Position numbers and translations under genes: made by a program. A DNA stretch of 64,000 bases from Hevea brasiliensis (taxonomy: Eukaryota; Streptophyta; Magnoliopsida; Malpighiales; Euphorbiaceae), in the NCBI RefSeq assembly GCF_030052815.1, contig NC_079502.1, positions 5,608,103-5,672,102 of the forward strand, given 5' to 3'. This document shows positions 23,152-35,247 of this stretch, piece after piece (the stretch's first letter is position 1; the number at the start of each line of letters is the position of its first letter). Below the pieces are notes generated by a model, which did not search any database, had not been told where the DNA came from, and saw only the letters and a list, made by a program, of their open reading frames with translations.

Positions 23152-24844
23152 TCAATTTGCACGGTCTCTGAGCACTTCAAGATCCATCTCTGTAGAGTCA
23201 GTTGCCTGAATCTCATAGTGGATACCATCCAGCTCCCTTCTGAACCTGTCTTTAGATGTGGCATAGAGCATCTTGGCTCGGATTCGAGATGTTGAAGGAG
23301 ACCTGATAAATGTCATGGAAAGAGTAGCTGAGAGTAAGATCCTGATGAGAAATGCTAGCAACTAGGGGTCAAGAGACAACTTATGGTTTGCATATGTGCA
23401 TATAGATAATTACAGAAACAAGGACCATAAAATTGTTGAAATAAGTGCTTATTTGCCATTGCATATACATTTCATCAACATAATTAGCATACACCAATTG
23501 AAGTAAAATTCCAAACATTCTTTTCTTTCCTTCTAGGTGATTATCTAGGCAGAGGATAGATGCAATGAAAGAAACTCCAAACACTCAGCTGAGTGAACAA
23601 CATTGTACATATGCTATGAAGGTCTTAAAGCTTACAGTGACTGAACTACAACTACAACACAACATAGCAAGAAACTCCAAAAACATGAGATGAACATCAG
23701 CTCAAACCACCTGGCAAACCAAAAATCCATCCTCTATTACTGAAACAACAAGTCCAACCTGATTATGTCGATTGCAAAATGAATCACCAAAAGAACATGC
23801 AGAGACATTTTGAGAGATATGCACAAACATGCCTGCAGAGGCATTCATGTATGACCTGATTATGCTGGTTACAAAATAGATTCAAAATGAAGATGCAAAC
23901 ATCTACCATCAATCAAGAAAAGTGATGAAACCAATCAATCAAATTGCAAAGTTCAGGAAAACAAAAGCAAAATCAAACCATGCAATGAAGAAGATCTTGC
24001 TCTTCTGACAATTCTCAGAAGTCACAAAATCAAAGTCATATACAGCATATCGGCAATCATTCTCTGGCAAAGAAGCAGTGAAATCCTCATAGCTCTCAGC
24101 AGGGCCACCAGTTTTCTCAACCACAACCTCTTTCTTCTTCTCATCAATTTTAAACACCACATATCGGTGGACCTTCTTCCTCTTCAGTTCCAAGAATGTG
24201 TTTATGCTGTGATCAGCAACGCCCATCCCTGACGTTGCATTGGGCTGGAAATTCAAATCAAATCAAAAAATTATATAGAAGTGAACCCACTATAATATCT
24301 ATATATACATATTCCAATATAGAGAATTTTACTGAGAATTTCTTGCCTTTCGAAATACAATCATCAAAGGGTTTGCATGCAAAACCAATTTTTTCCATTC
24401 TAGACCATTCGAAATATTAAAATTGTACTCCTTAAGAAAACCCAAATGAATGAGAAATTTGCTTGGGGAATTAAAATTTTAAGCCTGGTTAGTTTGGCTG
24501 ATATAAAAATCTCTTGGATTGCCATTATTTAACACCCAAGATCATCAAAGAATTATAAAAGTGATTTCAGTAGAAGAAAACCCAATCGTTTTCCTGTACC
24601 TTTCTGATCTTAAATTAACATTAAAACAGGTGATCTAGATTTGCATGCAAAACTACTCCAAAAGGGATCAGCAGAGGAACTTAAAACTACCCATCAAAAA
24701 ATACAAATCCAGTTCAACAAAAACCAGAATTTTTCAGCAGAAAACAAGCTAAAAAAAGAAACTACAATCAAACAGCACACATAGAGAACGATATAGGGGA
24801 AAAAAAAAAAAAGAAGATACCCGGCTTAGTCCCCTGAATGACAT
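23152..24844 (-). CDS. ADF6: Actin-depolymerizing factor, ADF6-type
   Basis: Cofilin-family protein that binds G- and F-actin and severs or depolymerises filaments. Three coding exons were joined by hand: 24821-24844, 23979-24244 and 23152-23302, with GT-AG introns and correct phase. They total 441 nt and 146 aa, the family's usual length. The N-terminus encoded by the 24-nt first exon is MSFRGLSR followed by [13 protein letters not shown], which distinguishes the ADF6 subclass from the MANAASG-type ADFs; the early Ser is the regulatory phosphorylation zone. Further motifs are [11 protein letters not shown], the [13 protein letters not shown] core, SKIFFIAW, the actin-binding long helix ([20 protein letters not shown]) and the C-terminal LRDRAN. 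A very short first coding exon followed by an intron is standard for plant ADFs. The head-to-head neighbour is EAF6. Confidence 0.93.
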
Positions 24845-26636
24845 GGCAGCTAAGAAAGAACAAGGCTCAGAAACAAACAGTGAGGAATGAAGAGAAGCAA
24901 CTTCAATTTATCAGCAGTTGATAAAGAAGACAGTTTTTGGACCGAAAGGCAAAAGGGAGGGGGCAAATAATAATAGAAAAAGGGGAAATAATATAATAAA
25001 ATTTGAAGCAGCTGAAAGTAGGATACTTCCAAAGAAAAAACAAATGCTACAAAGCAAATTCGATATCCCTTTTATTTTCCTTCACTCTTTTCTCTTGGGT
25101 GGTGAGAAAATGAGAACAAGGAAAGAGACATGCAGAGAAAATATAGGAAATTTGTAAAGTTTTTTTTATATATTTTAAATATTTTATTTTAAATTAATGT
25201 AAAATAACATGCTCTCGTATAAACACATTGCCGATGGCTCAATATTAAATTTTGATTTTATATAAAAATATAAATTAAATATCTAATATAAAAGAAATAA
25301 ATTTATTTAAATTAATATGAAAAAAATAAGATATGACACGATATGAATTATAGTATAATTTAAATTAAGTTTGATTATATTATTAATATACACATGAAAT
25401 ATATTTTAATAATTTCTCAAAAGTAAAATATAAATTTTTTAAATAAGTTTTTTTTTTAAATTTATAATATTTGGAGTTTATATTAAAAGAAAAAAAAAAT
25501 TAGATTAGAAAAAAAGGAAAGGTGGGGTCCACACCATGAAGGCGGAAAAGAAAGTTGGAAGGGCGGTGCGTTGTATTAACGCATCCTATAATTTTTCTTT
25601 TCTAATTTGTTGACCATCACAGAATCTAATCTAACCATTGACCCCACCACCCACCTACCCACTACCCTCACTGTGGACACGTGCATCTGTGGGTTCCACT
25701 TCACGTGCATCACCCGTTTTTTTTTTTTAAGAAACACGTGCATCATCGTTACCTGCTCGCCGCGTATCCAATTAAGACTCAATTAGTAATTTCATCTTAA
25801 ATCACTCTTATTTAATAATAAAACTAATTAAATTTATTACCACAAATAATAAAAGCTTTTTTGTATTTTTTTAAAACAAATTTTATTATTAAAAAATGTT
25901 TTTTTAAGGGAAATTCTTGAAAATTTCTCTAAACAATTTCATGAAAAATTTTTCTTTAAATAATTTTTTGAAAACAATTCTTTTATAAAATTTATTTTCA
26001 ATGGAAGTATTTTTTAAATTATAATATATATTTAAATTTTTTTTTAAAATATTTCACAGATAACTTCAATTTAATTAATCAATCCACTAAAAACTAAAAT
26101 ATTCTCAATAAATATTTTTTCTATTCATAAATATTAAATACTTAAATTTATTTAAGAGATAAAAATACTAAATTACTTATACTAAATATTTTTAATTGTT
26201 TAATAATTAGTTAAAAATGAATGAAAAGACACATGGTTGATAGAATCAGGGTATGTTTTTAATTATTTTCTATTAAAGCCCAGTCCTTCTTTTTTCGGGG
26301 CCCGTTTATCAAACAGAACAATGGGTCGAATATATTCGGATTTTCGGGCCGGGTTACGTTTGATTAGGTGGCAGAACGTGGTTGGTTTCTCTTAAGTGAG
26401 ACTAATTGTGCTCTACCGTGCAAATATTTTCCCGACTATTAAGATTTGGAACTTGAGAGTTTGAGACAATGAGAGTGAGAGGAGGGATTAGCGAGGGATT
26501 AATGCTGATTGGTTCAATCGGGAAGAAAATCGACAGATGGTTTCTGTCTAATTCTATTTTGGAATTTTAGGGTTCTAATAACAACTGTTATAGCTCTTCC
26601 ATCTCTACTGCTTCTTCAAAATTTTCCCGCGAAAAA
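24845..26636. promoter_or_regulatory. Divergent promoter region between ADF6 and EAF6
   Basis: 1.8 kb with no ORF worth calling. Three identical CACGTGCATC words occur (CACGTG cores at 25678, 25702 and 25735), together with two TTGACC W-box cores near 25609 and 25637. The EAF6-proximal part has GGGCCC/GGGCCGGG-like motifs near 26298-26353 typical of housekeeping promoters. The stretch 25790-26270 is featureless AT-rich DNA. Confidence 0.6.
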
Positions 26637-29600
26637 ATGGATCATGAAGGTAACCATTGAACAACCGCTTTTTGAATCCACTTTCCGATTTCTTCTTTCT
26701 CTTCAAATTCTCCATCTCCTTTTTTTTTTTTTTTTTTTCACTAATAATAGGGCAACGAGGCTCTTCAAATCCCTCTGCAGTGCTCGCTTCTCTTCTTAGC
26801 AAGAGAGCCAAGCTTCACGAGGAGCTCCGAAACATTGAAAAACAGGTTATTTTACTTTATTTCCCTTTTTTTTTAATTATCTACATAGGCGTTTCCCATT
26901 GTATGCTATTTTCTTTTTAATTTTCAATGTGTTTATGGGTTTCGATTACGTTTCTGGGTTTTAATGTTTTTAATTGGTTACTGTGAACTAGATTATATAC
27001 TTAGGTGTTGGGTCACCTTTGGCTAAATTTTTTTTTCTTTATGCAGTAATTAGAAAATGATGCTGAAAATATATTTGGGTTTTTCCTTTTAAACTTGAGC
27101 TATCAATGTGGAATGTAGTTTGACCTCAGAAATGTAGCTAAGAATTAAAGTGTTACCTTTGCTATTTAGGATACCTGAGGATGAGGTTGCATATGCTCAA
27201 CATTCAAGAAGAAACGGATTGTGTGCCTTATTATATTGCTTGTTTTTATCATGGAATTATTGCTAATTGATTGGAACATTAGTGTATCTTTCTTTAAAAT
27301 TAGGTGTTTGTGCCAATAAGGAATCACAAGGGACAGAGGGCTTATAATTTTGCTCTCATCTGTTTAGTAGACGATGAATGATTCTTCCTATTGACTGAAT
27401 GTATTTGGGATTAAAATAATTTAATCTCTAAAGTAATTATTCTACTTCTTTTTTGTGTATTTGTTGCCAGACAGCATACTCCCTCCCACCTCCATTCTCT
27501 CCCTTGCTCCACAAGTGGCTAATTTTTTTTCCTAATTCCAGGTCTATGATATGGAGACAAATTATTTACAGGATCCAAGCCAGTGTGGCAATGTATTGAA
27601 AGGTTTCGAAGGGTTCCTATCTTCATCTAAGAACACTGCACTGTATGGAAAGGCTATTTAAATATTTCCTTTGTTTACCCTCTCTGATGGGAATTGTTGT
27701 TTATTGTTGGTCTCTATTTGTTAAATTACAATCTGACTCCCCTTTTTTTCCATTTATTAGTATATTGAAGAAAGAATTTATGCTAAGAATTTCATCTAGA
27801 AAAGAAAATTGTTGATTTGTGGAAAGTTACATTGTTCAGTACTTTATCGATCGATGCTTAGCAAATATCTTCTTTGCACTAAAATCCCTCCATGTTCTGC
27901 ATTGCTTGTTGTGAATAGGGTAGTGGTGATAATACTTCAACTGTGTAGTCTTCTTATGTGGAGAGATTCAGACCTAGAAAGCCTGTTTCTATAAAGCATT
28001 TATTCTACCGTTTTTTATGTTTTCACACAATGATATTCTGCATTACAAAATTTTAGCATAATAGAGGTTTTCTTCCCCTGCAGAGAGCACCCATCTGAGG
28101 TTGAAGATCTTAGTTTGATAATTAAATCAACTTATTGCATGTTTGTTTGCATTTCATTACAGGAATATGTCAAAAAAAAAAAAAGTTAGAACCATTATTA
28201 CTGCCACATAATTAAATAAGCTCATTCAGGTTTTGATCTGTCTTAGTTTTAGGGAAAACAAAGATTCAGATTTCAGATAGACCCAATAATAGAGTTCCTA
28301 TGTACAAGTTCATTAATAGTTGAATTATTTGTATTTTGGCTTGGGGAGGGGATTATGAATCATTCATCTGTCAAATTTGTGATTTTTTTTTTCTTCCTTA
28401 TATATAGATTATTCAGTACACCTGTTTCTTGAAAGGAAAACACCTTGGTCACATTTGCAAATACAAAAGCTTTTACATGCAAACCACTTCTCGGCTGGTG
28501 GACCATAGATGTTAAATGAATTATAAGGTTGATAGCATATTTGTTAGAAATAACTAATTCCAGCTATACATTAGGTCAAATAGCATGATGTTTGATGTTA
28601 TGTATTTGATGGCGTAAAAATATAAACATATTTCTCAGGTTGGATTCAGTTTGATCATGGTGTATTCTATATAGTTAACCTGAGTTTCTTCAAAACTTCT
28701 TGTTGCAGCCTGAAGCGGTCTAGGAAGTTCCAGCCTGAAGATAGGCTCTTTTCTTTATCTTCAGTCACCTCACCAGCAGTATGTACTCTGCATCTTAAAT
28801 GTTGTATTGGTACTGGTAACAGTTCCAATTTTTTTTTTTTTTTGGCTTCCTTGATTTTGTTTTCTTGTTTTCATCTTTTCCTCAGAGGAGTGGTCTGTGT
28901 CGTTCCCAATAATAGATAAAGCGAATTGTGACATTGATATATAAATTCTGGTGATAAAATTCTAAGACATGGGCCTGGTATTTTTTACCAAGTATTTAGT
29001 TACTCCTTTCAGTAGATGGGGATTATATTAGCGAGTGACATTAAATATCCTCGAAAAGTCATCTTCTTCCAAACTTTAATGGGCACAAATGGTTATCTGA
29101 GAGTATTTGAACTTTTTATGACTAAGATAAGAGAAGAAAAAAAAGGACTTGACTACATCTTGTCAGATAAGACAACTTTTAGCAGTATCATTCATCATGA
29201 AGATCTAACAGTAACATTAGAAGAAAGAGTTCTTGATGCAATTTTGATGAAGTGCAAGGGAGCTAAGGAGTTGTTTAGGTGGGAGATGGTGGATGAGTTA
29301 CTGGCAAATTCAACTCTTGACGTCATTTTTCAAGAGAGGTTTCAGTCTCTTAATGATTTATTATCATTTGTGAGATTTACATCTTGCAGAAGAAGTTGGG
29401 GCGGAGTAATCTTAGCAATTACATTCACATTAGAGCTGGCCAAATTGTTTTTGTTTTTGTTCTTGAGGACAAGAATGATCTCAAGAAGTGGGGAATATTA
29501 TGAGTAATAAGGAGAATAAGATTTGTGAGAATATATAGGAGAATATATTGTTTAAATAGGAATAGCATTGTAACTGATTTCAATCAATCAAGAACTTAAA

Positions 29601-30851
29601 AAAAAAAAAACAACAATAACAATTACTCTCTCTCCCACTCTCGCTAATTCTCTCCTTTTCTCTCTTTTTCTTCTCTCTCTCCCTCTTCTCTTCTTCTTCT
29701 TCCCTACTCTGCTTCTTTCCCTTGTTCCTCTTCCATTTCCTTCTCCTTTAATTCTGGATTTTGGAGACATTTGGAACCTTGCTACGCAACATAGTCTCAT
29801 TATTACTCAATTTCTGGTGCATAGATCAAGGTCTCTTGTTGTTGTAACCCTGTTATTGCATATCCTTGAATACATGCAGCTTAGTATTTTCTGGCTTGTG
29901 GGCTACATGGTTCATTAACACAGAAGCCATGGTCGTTTAAATGGAAACATTCGATGTACTCTCATACTCATTGTTGTTTAAACTCCATTAATCAAGATGT
30001 ATAAAAAGAGAAAATGATGAAATTTGTACTTTGCCTGGCAGTAAAGGGAATTCAAGCCTTTACAACATACGGACAAAATTTTATAGGAATTTCAGAAGGA
30101 TGAGGTGCCTGATGAAACAAAGTTTCTATTTGATCAACTTGGACAGCAGAATGATCTAAGTAGATAATAGAGAGGAGCAAAAATATATTGTGTGTTGTAC
30201 GTCATTAACTCTGCATGATTTTCTGTATTTGATCTCCTCTGTGCTTCTGTCATCTCAAAATTTGTTGGACAATGTGGTTGAGGGTGCCTTGGAAATTGAA
30301 AATTGGTTTTATGCTAGGCCGCTAGCATCTATATATTATAAAAGGGAATGGAGAAACTTTCTAATATGCTTCTTTTCTTCCCAAAATTTTCCACTAGGAA
30401 GTTGTCTAATATGCTATTCAAAATTCACTTGCACTCTTCTTTTCCCATTGTCAGGCTGAAGAGCAAGCAGCTGGACGAGATGGTGAGTCCATGAATGTGG
30501 ATGTATTGGCAATTTTCCTTTCCATAGGTGTTTTTATTGTTTACTTGCTTTTGTGCTTATTGTAGATGGTAGATCAGATTATGGTGTAGGTCGTCCAAAG
30601 GGAGGAGGAATATACGCAAATGGGCAGTAAGTATCACAAAGTAATATATTCAGGTTATAGGCTTGGTTTGAAAGACCAAGATTAATGTTGCTAATGACGC
30701 ATTTAGAATATAGAACATATATATGTTTGTCTGATTTATTGTCAGAGGAAAACCAAAGAAGGGAAGATGTGGACCAAGAGAAGCTAAGAGAATCAGGCCT
30801 TCAGCTGATCCAGATTTTGACTATGATGATGATCCTGATTTGACACTCTGA
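26637..30851 (+). CDS. EAF6: EAF6/MEAF6-like histone acetyltransferase complex subunit
   Basis: Plant homologue of Eaf6, a small coiled-coil subunit of NuA4-type (MYST) histone acetyltransferase complexes in the nucleus. Seven exons were joined by hand: 26637-26649, 26751-26845, 27542-27642, 28709-28778, 30455-30482, 30566-30626 and 30746-30851. All junctions are GT-AG, totalling 474 nt and 157 aa. The conserved part is the N-terminal helix (LLSKRAKLHEELRNIEKQVYD, about residues 20-40), then NYLQDPSQCGNVLKGFEGFLSSSK. The C-terminal half is basic and low-complexity (GRPKGGGIYANGQGKPKKGRCGPREAKRIRPS) and ends in an acidic DFDYDDDPDLTL tail. Length and layout fit plant EAF6 proteins. Intron 4 is unusually long (1,676 bp) and seems to contain a retroelement remnant. 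The start ATG follows aaaaa and is the first in-frame one. Confidence 0.9.
29000..29830 (+). mobile_element. Probable degraded LTR-retroelement remnant in EAF6 intron 4
   Basis: Around 29415-29505 one frame reads IRAGQIVFVFVLEDKNDLKK, resembling the sequence at the pol end / LTR junction of some plant LTR elements. It is followed by an LTR-like leader: a TA-rich box and gtttaaatagg, then cattgtaactgatttcaatcaatcaagaac, then a CT-rich stretch to about 29760. A 163-codon ORF (29016-29507) overlaps in another frame and has no recognisable domain. No clear LTR pair or target duplication was found, so this is tentative. Confidence 0.35.
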
Positions 30852-31455
30852 AATTACTCCTTGGCAATATCTATTATTCTTTTCTGCATTGTTGATGCAA
30901 ATAGGGCTTTTATGTTAAGATTGTTAATGCGACGATGCTACATGAGGAATGATCAGTTACTCTTGCTTGTTTTAAGAAAATTGTTTTCTTTTTCAATTTT
31001 TAATGAAAAAGTCTCCATTGTAATTTGCCTACTCTTTTCTAATGCGCTCATATGATAAAATTGCACAGCCTGATTAATATGGAACTGCTCTATTTGTAAA
31101 TATTCTTGAGAAGTTATCAAGAAAATCCACAAATATATTATGGGGGAAAAAACCTATGTGATCATACTGAAGTTAAAACTGGCTCGAATAATCCAATTTA
31201 AGGCCTAGGGGCAACAGCCCAGAATCAAATCATGGTTGGGCTAGACTTTTATGAGGGTGGTGGTGGTGGTGATGGTGGTTTTTAGTTTTGATTGGTGAAT
31301 CAAATCAATGTCTTTATTATGTATTACCAGGCTAAAGACTATATGCTGCTGCAACTTTCATATCATAATTGAATTTGAAAAATCAATGTCTTTATCAGCC
31401 CAAAAATTGAACTAATAATATTTGCATTATCACTGTCTTAATGGATTAAACACCC
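30852..31455. other. Convergent 3' region between EAF6 and the C2H2 gene
   Basis: EAF6 3' UTR with poly(A)-like signals, then a short (GGT)n-like run at 31256-31280. No gene. Confidence 0.5.
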
Positions 31456-32436
31456 CTAAACATCTCGTCTTGGGGGGGCATTCAAATCAATTTTAGAAAC
31501 ATTTTCTACAGAGGATGTCACTTCGCCAGAGCCCTTCTGAGCTTCAACACGGGCCATCTTCCGGTGATAGCTTTTGTGGCCTCCAAGCGCCTGCCCTGTT
31601 GAAAACCTCCTTGAGCACAGATTGCACACATATTTGTTTCCTCTATCATCAACCGCTGGTTCTGCCAAGCTTGTATCTCTTCTCTTTCCTCCTCTTCCAG
31701 TCCCTAATTCCCCCAATGGTGCATTCTCTAGAATTTTGTTCCTGTTGTGAGCTGCTGTATGGCCACCAAGTGCATGGTAATCATCAAACACCTCGTTGCA
31801 TTCCTTGCAAATATAAGAACCCTTTCGATCAACCAATTCTGACAGGCTTTTTAACTTGATATCCATCTTCTTCGGTTTCTTCTTCACGTACTTCTTAATC
31901 AATCCCAATTCATTACACCTCTTCTTGCCACTGGCAGTAGGAACTTGGTCATTGGTATCCGAATCCGAATACCCCAAGCTAGTCTTGTTATTATTTGTTG
32001 AACACTGCTGCATCTTCTCTTCAACCTTTCCCTTATCCTGGTTGCTTACTATCTTTGGCAAAATCTTTGATATGTTCTTGTTTTTGGTAATACCCATAGA
32101 TTTCAGTTCTAACAGGATTGTTTCAAGAATCTCTTGATCGACATGACACAACCAAGAAGAGCAAGAACAGCAAGTTCTCTTCCGCGTTTTGGACCAACTT
32201 CTAGCAGGGAGATAGTCCATGAGATTGATGATAGCAGGTGCAAAGCGGCTAGAATCAACAGCCAAATTACCCTTTTCAGGATGATGTTCTTGATGACCAT
32301 TATATTGTTCTTGATCTTGATCGTAATAAACGTCGGTGGCAATCGAAGAGCTATTATCCAAGAAGTCTTTGTTAAGCAGTAGCCGGTTCTTGTGATCTGA
32401 TGCAGTACCTCCATAATTGGATGAATCCATGTTCAC
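31456..32436 (-). CDS. C2H2 zinc-finger transcriptional repressor (C1-2i, ZAT-like, EAR motif)
   Basis: An intronless 326-aa protein, typical of the plant two-fingered C1-2i (ZAT/ZPT2) family of nuclear repressors in stress and development. Finger 1 (about 210-230) begins CKECNEVF and has a YHALGGH helix. Finger 2 (about 271-291) begins CNLCSRRF and has the canonical QALGGH. A C-terminal DLNAPP (DLN at 317-319) is an EAR motif that recruits TOPLESS-type co-repressors. A Lys-rich block upstream of finger 1 (KKYVKKKPKKMDIKLK) is a likely nuclear localisation signal. The finger 1 helix departs from QALGGH at its first position. The N-terminal 200 residues are Asn/Gln/Ser-rich and unrecognised, so an exact ZAT number is not assigned. 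Confidence 0.93.
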   Translation of the reverse strand: MNMDSSNYGGTASDHKNRLLLNKDFLDNSSSIATDVYYDQDQEQYNGHQEHHPEKGNLAVDSSRFAPAIINLMDYLPARSWSKTRKRTCCSCSSWLCHVDQEILETILLELKSMGITKNKNISKILPKIVSNQDKGKVEEKMQQCSTNNNKTSLGYSDSDTNDQVPTASGKKRCNELGLIKKYVKKKPKKMDIKLKSLSELVDRKGSYICKECNEVFDDYHALGGHTAAHNRNKILENAPLGELGTGRGGKRRDTSLAEPAVDDRGNKYVCNLCSRRFSTGQALGGHKSYHRKMARVEAQKGSGEVTSSVENVSKIDLNAPPRRDV

Positions 32437-32566
32437 AGTGAGTCTAAGATCGAAAGAGATTGAATGTGACAGAGGAAGGTTTTTTTTTTTTTTTTAAAAT
32501 AATAATAAAGGATCTCCAAATATGACGGTTTGGAGTTATGCACATATATATATATAGAGACTGAGA

Positions 32567-32597
<31 letters not shown>

Positions 32598-35247
32598 GAT
32601 ATGCTCTGGCTATAAGCAAGAGTGAGAGTGGATATGCTCTGGCTATAAGCAAGTAGTTTCTAATTAGAAGATGTCTGCCTTCAAATCTTATTCCTATAAG
32701 AACTGGCAGAAACAGTTTTACTTTTCGGAAGGTTTTAATTATTTTTACAAATTTTTTAAGTGAATTAAAAAATTAATAGAAAATCAACGAAAAAGCCCTT
32801 AAAAAATAAAAAATATATTCTTCATTAGCAAAATATTTTCTATTAATTAATAAATTCAATTTATTATTAGAATAATTACATTAGGATTTTTTTAAATATT
32901 TAACTTATACTAAATATTATTTAATATATTTTATAAATAATATAAATTTATAAGAATATTTTATTTAGGTTATATTATCTAGAAGGCAAAAAAATGTCAA
33001 GATTTGTAAAATGTCTTGAATATAAAAAAATACAATTTTATTAGGAATTTTTTTAATATTTAATTTGATATATTTTATTGAGTCCAAATATTTTATTTTT
33101 AGAGAAATATTAAAAAAATAAGATAAAAAAAAAGCATTTTAAATTTTTAGTGAACGGTTAATTTGAACTCTAATATTTAACTCAGTTCAATCGAACCCTG
33201 AAATTTAAATCTCAAACTCAATCATGACATAACTCGAGTTATAATCTATATTATCTATAAATGTGAGAAGAGAAAATATTAATTTTGCTAAAAATGGTCT
33301 TCATTTTATAAATTAAAAATAATTACATTTTATTATTTAAATTAATTTTAATATTTATATAAATCTAAAATATTTAATTTTAGAGTTTATATAAATTTAA
33401 AATTCTTAATTTTACTTATAATTAATTTCAATTAAATTTAAAATTTTATAAAAAGTAATTAACTAAAATAAAAAATTAATAATATATTTAATCTATAATC
33501 TATATCTATCTATAATCTATAATATATCTAAATATCCTTAACACTTTATATTATTTATAATTTTTATTATTTAAATTACTAATTTTTTAGAGTTTAAAAA
33601 ATTATTATTTAAACCTAATTTTAAAATAGATAGGATTCTTTTATATTATTTATGATATTAAAATATTAAAAATTAATTAACCTATAAAATTTTTGCAAAA
33701 AGAAACAAATAGAATTTTTATGATATTAAAAATATTAAAAATTAAAAATTAATGACGCAATAAAACCGTTGAAAAGAAAAAGAAACAAACAAAATTTTTT
33801 TTCTCTATTTTAAGTTCCCATTAGTACGTTTTCCAAAAAAAAAAAAATCCTATCTATTTTATTTAGAATTTTATTTATAAATTTTAATTATTATAGAATT
33901 AGAAAATTTAAAGAACTTTTTTATTAGAAATTTTATTATTAGTAGATTTATTATTTTCTAAGTTATCTTATTTAAATTCATAATTAGAGTTGAATTAGGA
34001 TTTTTATTTTTAATTTAATTAAAGTTGCAAGTGATTAAATAAAATTATTGGGAATTAATTCTTTTTTTTTTTTTAGGATTGTCTTTGATTTCTCTTTTTT
34101 AGGTAGTTTTCTTCTTTTTATAATTAAAACAATCATATTAATTATGATAAATTAAGAAATTATGAAAAATTGAGAAATAATTATATTAAAAAAATTTAAA
34201 ATATAAAATAATTAATTAAATAAAAATTATATTTATTTAATAAGAAAATTAATTTATTTGAATTGAAGACGGTTGATATCATTGATTAATTATTTTGAAG
34301 AAAGTTACTGTTTAACAAAATAAAAAAAATAAATCCAAACATATATTTGACTAAATCCTATATGTATGCAATGCATTGACACCATAGAGTGCGTACATTT
34401 TTTTTTTAAGTTTAATTATTTATTTAATTATATTTTAATTTAAATTTAATTAATGTGTATTTTTTTTAAAAAGATGAGTTACCTCCATAAAAAAGATAAT
34501 TGACATAAATTTATATTAAAATAGGGAAAGAATACTAAGAAATTTTTTTTTTATATAATTATAGATTAGGATTATTAATCTCTTATTTTTCATAGATAAA
34601 GCTATAAAGAAAAATACAATTTTTTTTTAATTTACATTCACAATTATTAATTTAATTATTTTTATATATTAAATTATTGATTAATTAATAATTTTTATTA
34701 TTTATTTTCATCTAATTAAAATAATTATAAATTATAAAATATTTGATATAAAAATAAAGTAACCTTAAACTAATACAAGGAATACATGGAAAAAAATTAT
34801 AAAGTATATAAATAATAGAATAAAAAATTATGATTTAAAAAAATATTATTTAGAATTAATAAAAGAAATATATAAAAATAAAAAAATATCAATTTTTAAT
34901 AAAAATAAAATAAAGCGATGGTAATTTGGTATTTCAAATAAATAATGAATGATTAAATTTAATTTATTATTAATTTAAAATTTTTTATTTTTTAATTCAT
35001 CCAATTGAATTGAAAAGTTTTTTTTTAAAAAAAAAACCACCAAACGACAAAAATATTATAAAATTTTTTAAAATTATGAAAAATCTTTCTTTACAAAATT
35101 TTTATCTCTCTGAAGATAAACAGTTTTAAATGACGTCGTTTTCTCTCCCCATTCTGTCGTTTTTGTCTCCCACTTTGAAGTTCTGAATCAGAAGGATCTT
35201 TTACTCTTCCTTTCCCTCGCCAGCACCGCAGGTTCCATTTCGCAGTC
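32437..35247. other. Intergenic region between the C2H2 gene and RUS2
   Basis: The C2H2-proximal part has a TA-rich TATA region (about 32547-32560). Directly upstream of it on the minus strand is a perfect 33-bp tandem duplication (32588-32620 and 32621-32653) followed by gagagt repeats. From 32700 to 35090 there is only very AT-rich DNA with no credible ORF. The RUS2-proximal 150 bp contains tgacgtcg at 35131. Confidence 0.55.
32588..32653. repeat. 33-bp perfect tandem duplication
   Basis: Two exact head-to-tail copies beginning agtgagagtggatatgctct, each ending ctataagcaag. They lie about 150-220 bp upstream of the C2H2 start codon, at the promoter. Confidence 0.9.

Noticed and set aside
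29016..29507. 163-aa ORF in EAF6 intron 4 as an independent gene
   Set aside because: No recognisable domain. The better retroelement-like match is in a different frame over its 3' part, and it lies inside an intron with no promoter evidence.
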